Assembly (NCBI GenBank): GCA_030758115.1
Contig: JANREX010000042.1
Location: 36,155 to 100,154, forward strand
DNA length: 64,000 nt
From: Paracoccaceae bacterium
GTDB lineage: Bacteria; Pseudomonadota; Alphaproteobacteria; Rhodobacterales; Rhodobacteraceae
Reading direction: 5' to 3'
The notes under the pieces were generated by a model. That model made no database searches. It was not told the DNA's origin and worked only from the letters and a program-made list of their open reading frames with translations. Positions within the stretch are counted from its first letter, which is position 1; each line of letters begins with the position of its first letter. This document shows positions 62,802 through 64,000 of this stretch, piece after piece. Position numbers and translations under genes: made by a program.

Positions 62802-64000
62802 ATGGTGGAGCTTCCCAACAAGGCGCAGGCCGTGATCATCGGGGGTGGGGTCTCGGGGTGCTCGGTCGCCTATCACCTGGCCAAGGCGGGCTGGACGGAT
62901 ATCGTCCTGCTGGAACGCAAGCAGCTGACATGCGGCACCACATGGCATGCCGCGGGCCTGATCGGCCAGCTGCGCGGCAGCCAGAACATGACGCGCCTGG
63001 CGAAATATTCCGCCGATCTCTACGTCAAGCTCGAGGCTGAAACCGGCGTTGCGACCGGCATGCGGCAAACCGGATCTATCTCGGTCGCGCTGACCGAACA
63101 CAGGCTGGAAGAACTGCGCCGCCAGGCCACGCTGGCCCGCGCCTTTGACGTGGATGTGGCCGAAATTTCCCCCTCCGAGATCAAGGCGATGTATCCGCAT
63201 CTGAACGTGGGCGATGTGCTGGGCGGCGTTCACCTGCCGCTTGATGGCCAATGCGACCCGGCCAATATCGCCATGGCGCTGGCCAAGGGTGCGCGGATGC
63301 GCGGCGCGCGCATCGTCGAAGGCGTCAAGGTCACCCGCGTGACCGATGATGGTACCAGCGTCACCGGCGTCGATTGGGAAACCGCCGAAGGCCGTGGCCA
63401 TATCGCCGCCGATGTGGTGATCAACTGTGGCGGCATGTGGGGCCGCGATCTGGCCGCGCAATCGGGCGTGACCCTGCCGCTGCATGCCTGCGAACATTTC
63501 TACCTCTTGACCGAACCGGTCGAAGGGCTGGGCCGCCTGCCGGTGCTGCGCGTGCCCGATGAATGCGCCTATTACAAGGAAGACGCGGGCAAGATGATGC
63601 TGGGCGCGTTCGAACCACGCGCGAAACCCTGGGGCATGAACGGCATATCCGAGGAGTTCTGCTTCGACAGCCTGCCCGAGGATTTCGACCATTTCCAACC
63701 CATCCTCGAACACGCGATGAACCGCATGCCGCTGTTCCAGACGGCGGGCATCCACACCTTCTTCAACGGCCCCGAAAGCTTCACCCCCGATGATCGCTAC
63801 TATCTGGGCGAGGCGCCGGAAAAGCGCGGCTACTGGATCGCGGCCGGCTACAATTCCATCGGGATCGTCTCCTCCGGTGGCGCGGGCATGGCGCTGGCGC
63901 ATTGGATCACCGAAGGCGCGCCACCCTTCGACCTGTGGGAGGTGGATATCCGCCGCGCCCAACCCTTCCAGCGCAACCGCCGCTATCTGAAGGAACGCGT
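62802..64000 (+). CDS. FAD-dependent oxidoreductase, dimethylglycine dehydrogenase type, 3' end missing
   Basis: The gene starts at ATG 62802, two bases after the methyltransferase stop, and runs off the window; about 399 residues are present. The FAD motif is AVIIGGGVSGCSVAYHLAKAG, and GTTWHAAG carries His49, the probable covalent FAD site. The sequence is clearly paralogous to the 59486 gene, but diverges after ~60 residues. The FAD domain is almost complete; any GcvT domain would lie beyond the window. It probably shares a pathway with the two genes before it. Confidence 0.9.
   Translation, partial: MVELPNKAQAVIIGGGVSGCSVAYHLAKAGWTDIVLLERKQLTCGTTWHAAGLIGQLRGSQNMTRLAKYSADLYVKLEAETGVATGMRQTGSISVALTEHRLEELRRQATLARAFDVDVAEISPSEIKAMYPHLNVGDVLGGVHLPLDGQCDPANIAMALAKGARMRGARIVEGVKVTRVTDDGTSVTGVDWETAEGRGHIAADVVINCGGMWGRDLAAQSGVTLPLHACEHFYLLTEPVEGLGRLPVLRVPDECAYYKEDAGKMMLGAFEPRAKPWGMNGISEEFCFDSLPEDFDHFQPILEHAMNRMPLFQTAGIHTFFNGPESFTPDDRYYLGEAPEKRGYWIAAGYNSIGIVSSGGAGMALAHWITEGAPPFDLWEVDIRRAQPFQRNRRYLKER

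Overview
The window is a GC-rich, densely coded bacterial chromosome segment. Gene content and control signals point to the Alphaproteobacteria, most likely Rhodobacterales. Markers include DUF2794 and DUF6478 proteins, an alphaproteobacterial SOS box (GTTC-N7-GTTC), an Irr-type iron control element before an mbfA gene, and FAD/GcvT-type methylamine oxidoreductases. I see no rRNA, tRNA, CRISPR array, prophage or insertion sequence. Species cannot be fixed from the sequence alone. Both edge genes (rpe and the last FAD oxidoreductase) are cut by the window.

Layout, left to right. (1) 1-1.6 kb: rpe and gph, then a convergent PAS-LuxR regulator. (2) 1.7-10.3 kb: an apparent operon with an M20 peptidase/deacylase, a family-5 peptide ABC transporter with a fused double ATPase, an aldehyde dehydrogenase and an SDR. 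A three-half-site palindrome sits in the divergent promoter. (3) 10.3-13.8 kb: TPR-methyltransferase, MFS transporter, asd with a strong terminator. (4) 13.9-16.4 kb: a carbonic anhydrase-SbtA-SbtB inorganic-carbon operon and a divergent unknown gene. (5) 16.5-20.1 kb: M17 aminopeptidase, NlpC/P60 protein, a short 3-hydroxyacyl-CoA dehydrogenase, DUF2794. (6) 20.1-26.7 kb: part of a phenylacetate degradation locus (paaX, paaZ, paaI, paaJ, paaK, TetR). (7) 26.8-28.8 kb: an SOS-boxed imuB without neighbouring imuA or dnaE2, and an I78 inhibitor lipoprotein. (8) 28.9-37.9 kb: glutathione-dependent formaldehyde oxidation genes (class III ADH and S-formylglutathione hydrolase) separated by GNAT, NYN/OST-HTH, TetR, mbfA and AEC genes. 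The hydrolase starts a tightly overlapping run of five genes. (9) 38-50 kb: mostly housekeeping, with MFS, zapE, lytic transglycosylase, LysM and rhodanese proteins, folC, accD, two CPBP proteases, a desaturase and ilvD. (10) 50-52.3 kb: four small, poorly characterised genes. (11) 52.3-64 kb: fadH, then a nitrogen/one-carbon catabolic island with a glutamine-synthetase-like ligase, a class III aminotransferase, two LysR regulators, two dimethylglycine-dehydrogenase-like enzymes and a betaine-homocysteine-type methyltransferase.

Taken together, the genes describe a versatile heterotroph that imports peptides, degrades aromatic and methylated nitrogen compounds, detoxifies the formaldehyde this releases, and takes up bicarbonate. 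The most unusual content is regulatory: symmetric operator arrays in at least six intergenic regions, a four-site GANTC cluster, and a dispersed GGATATTT...AAGA-GAAG-type intergenic element present six times.
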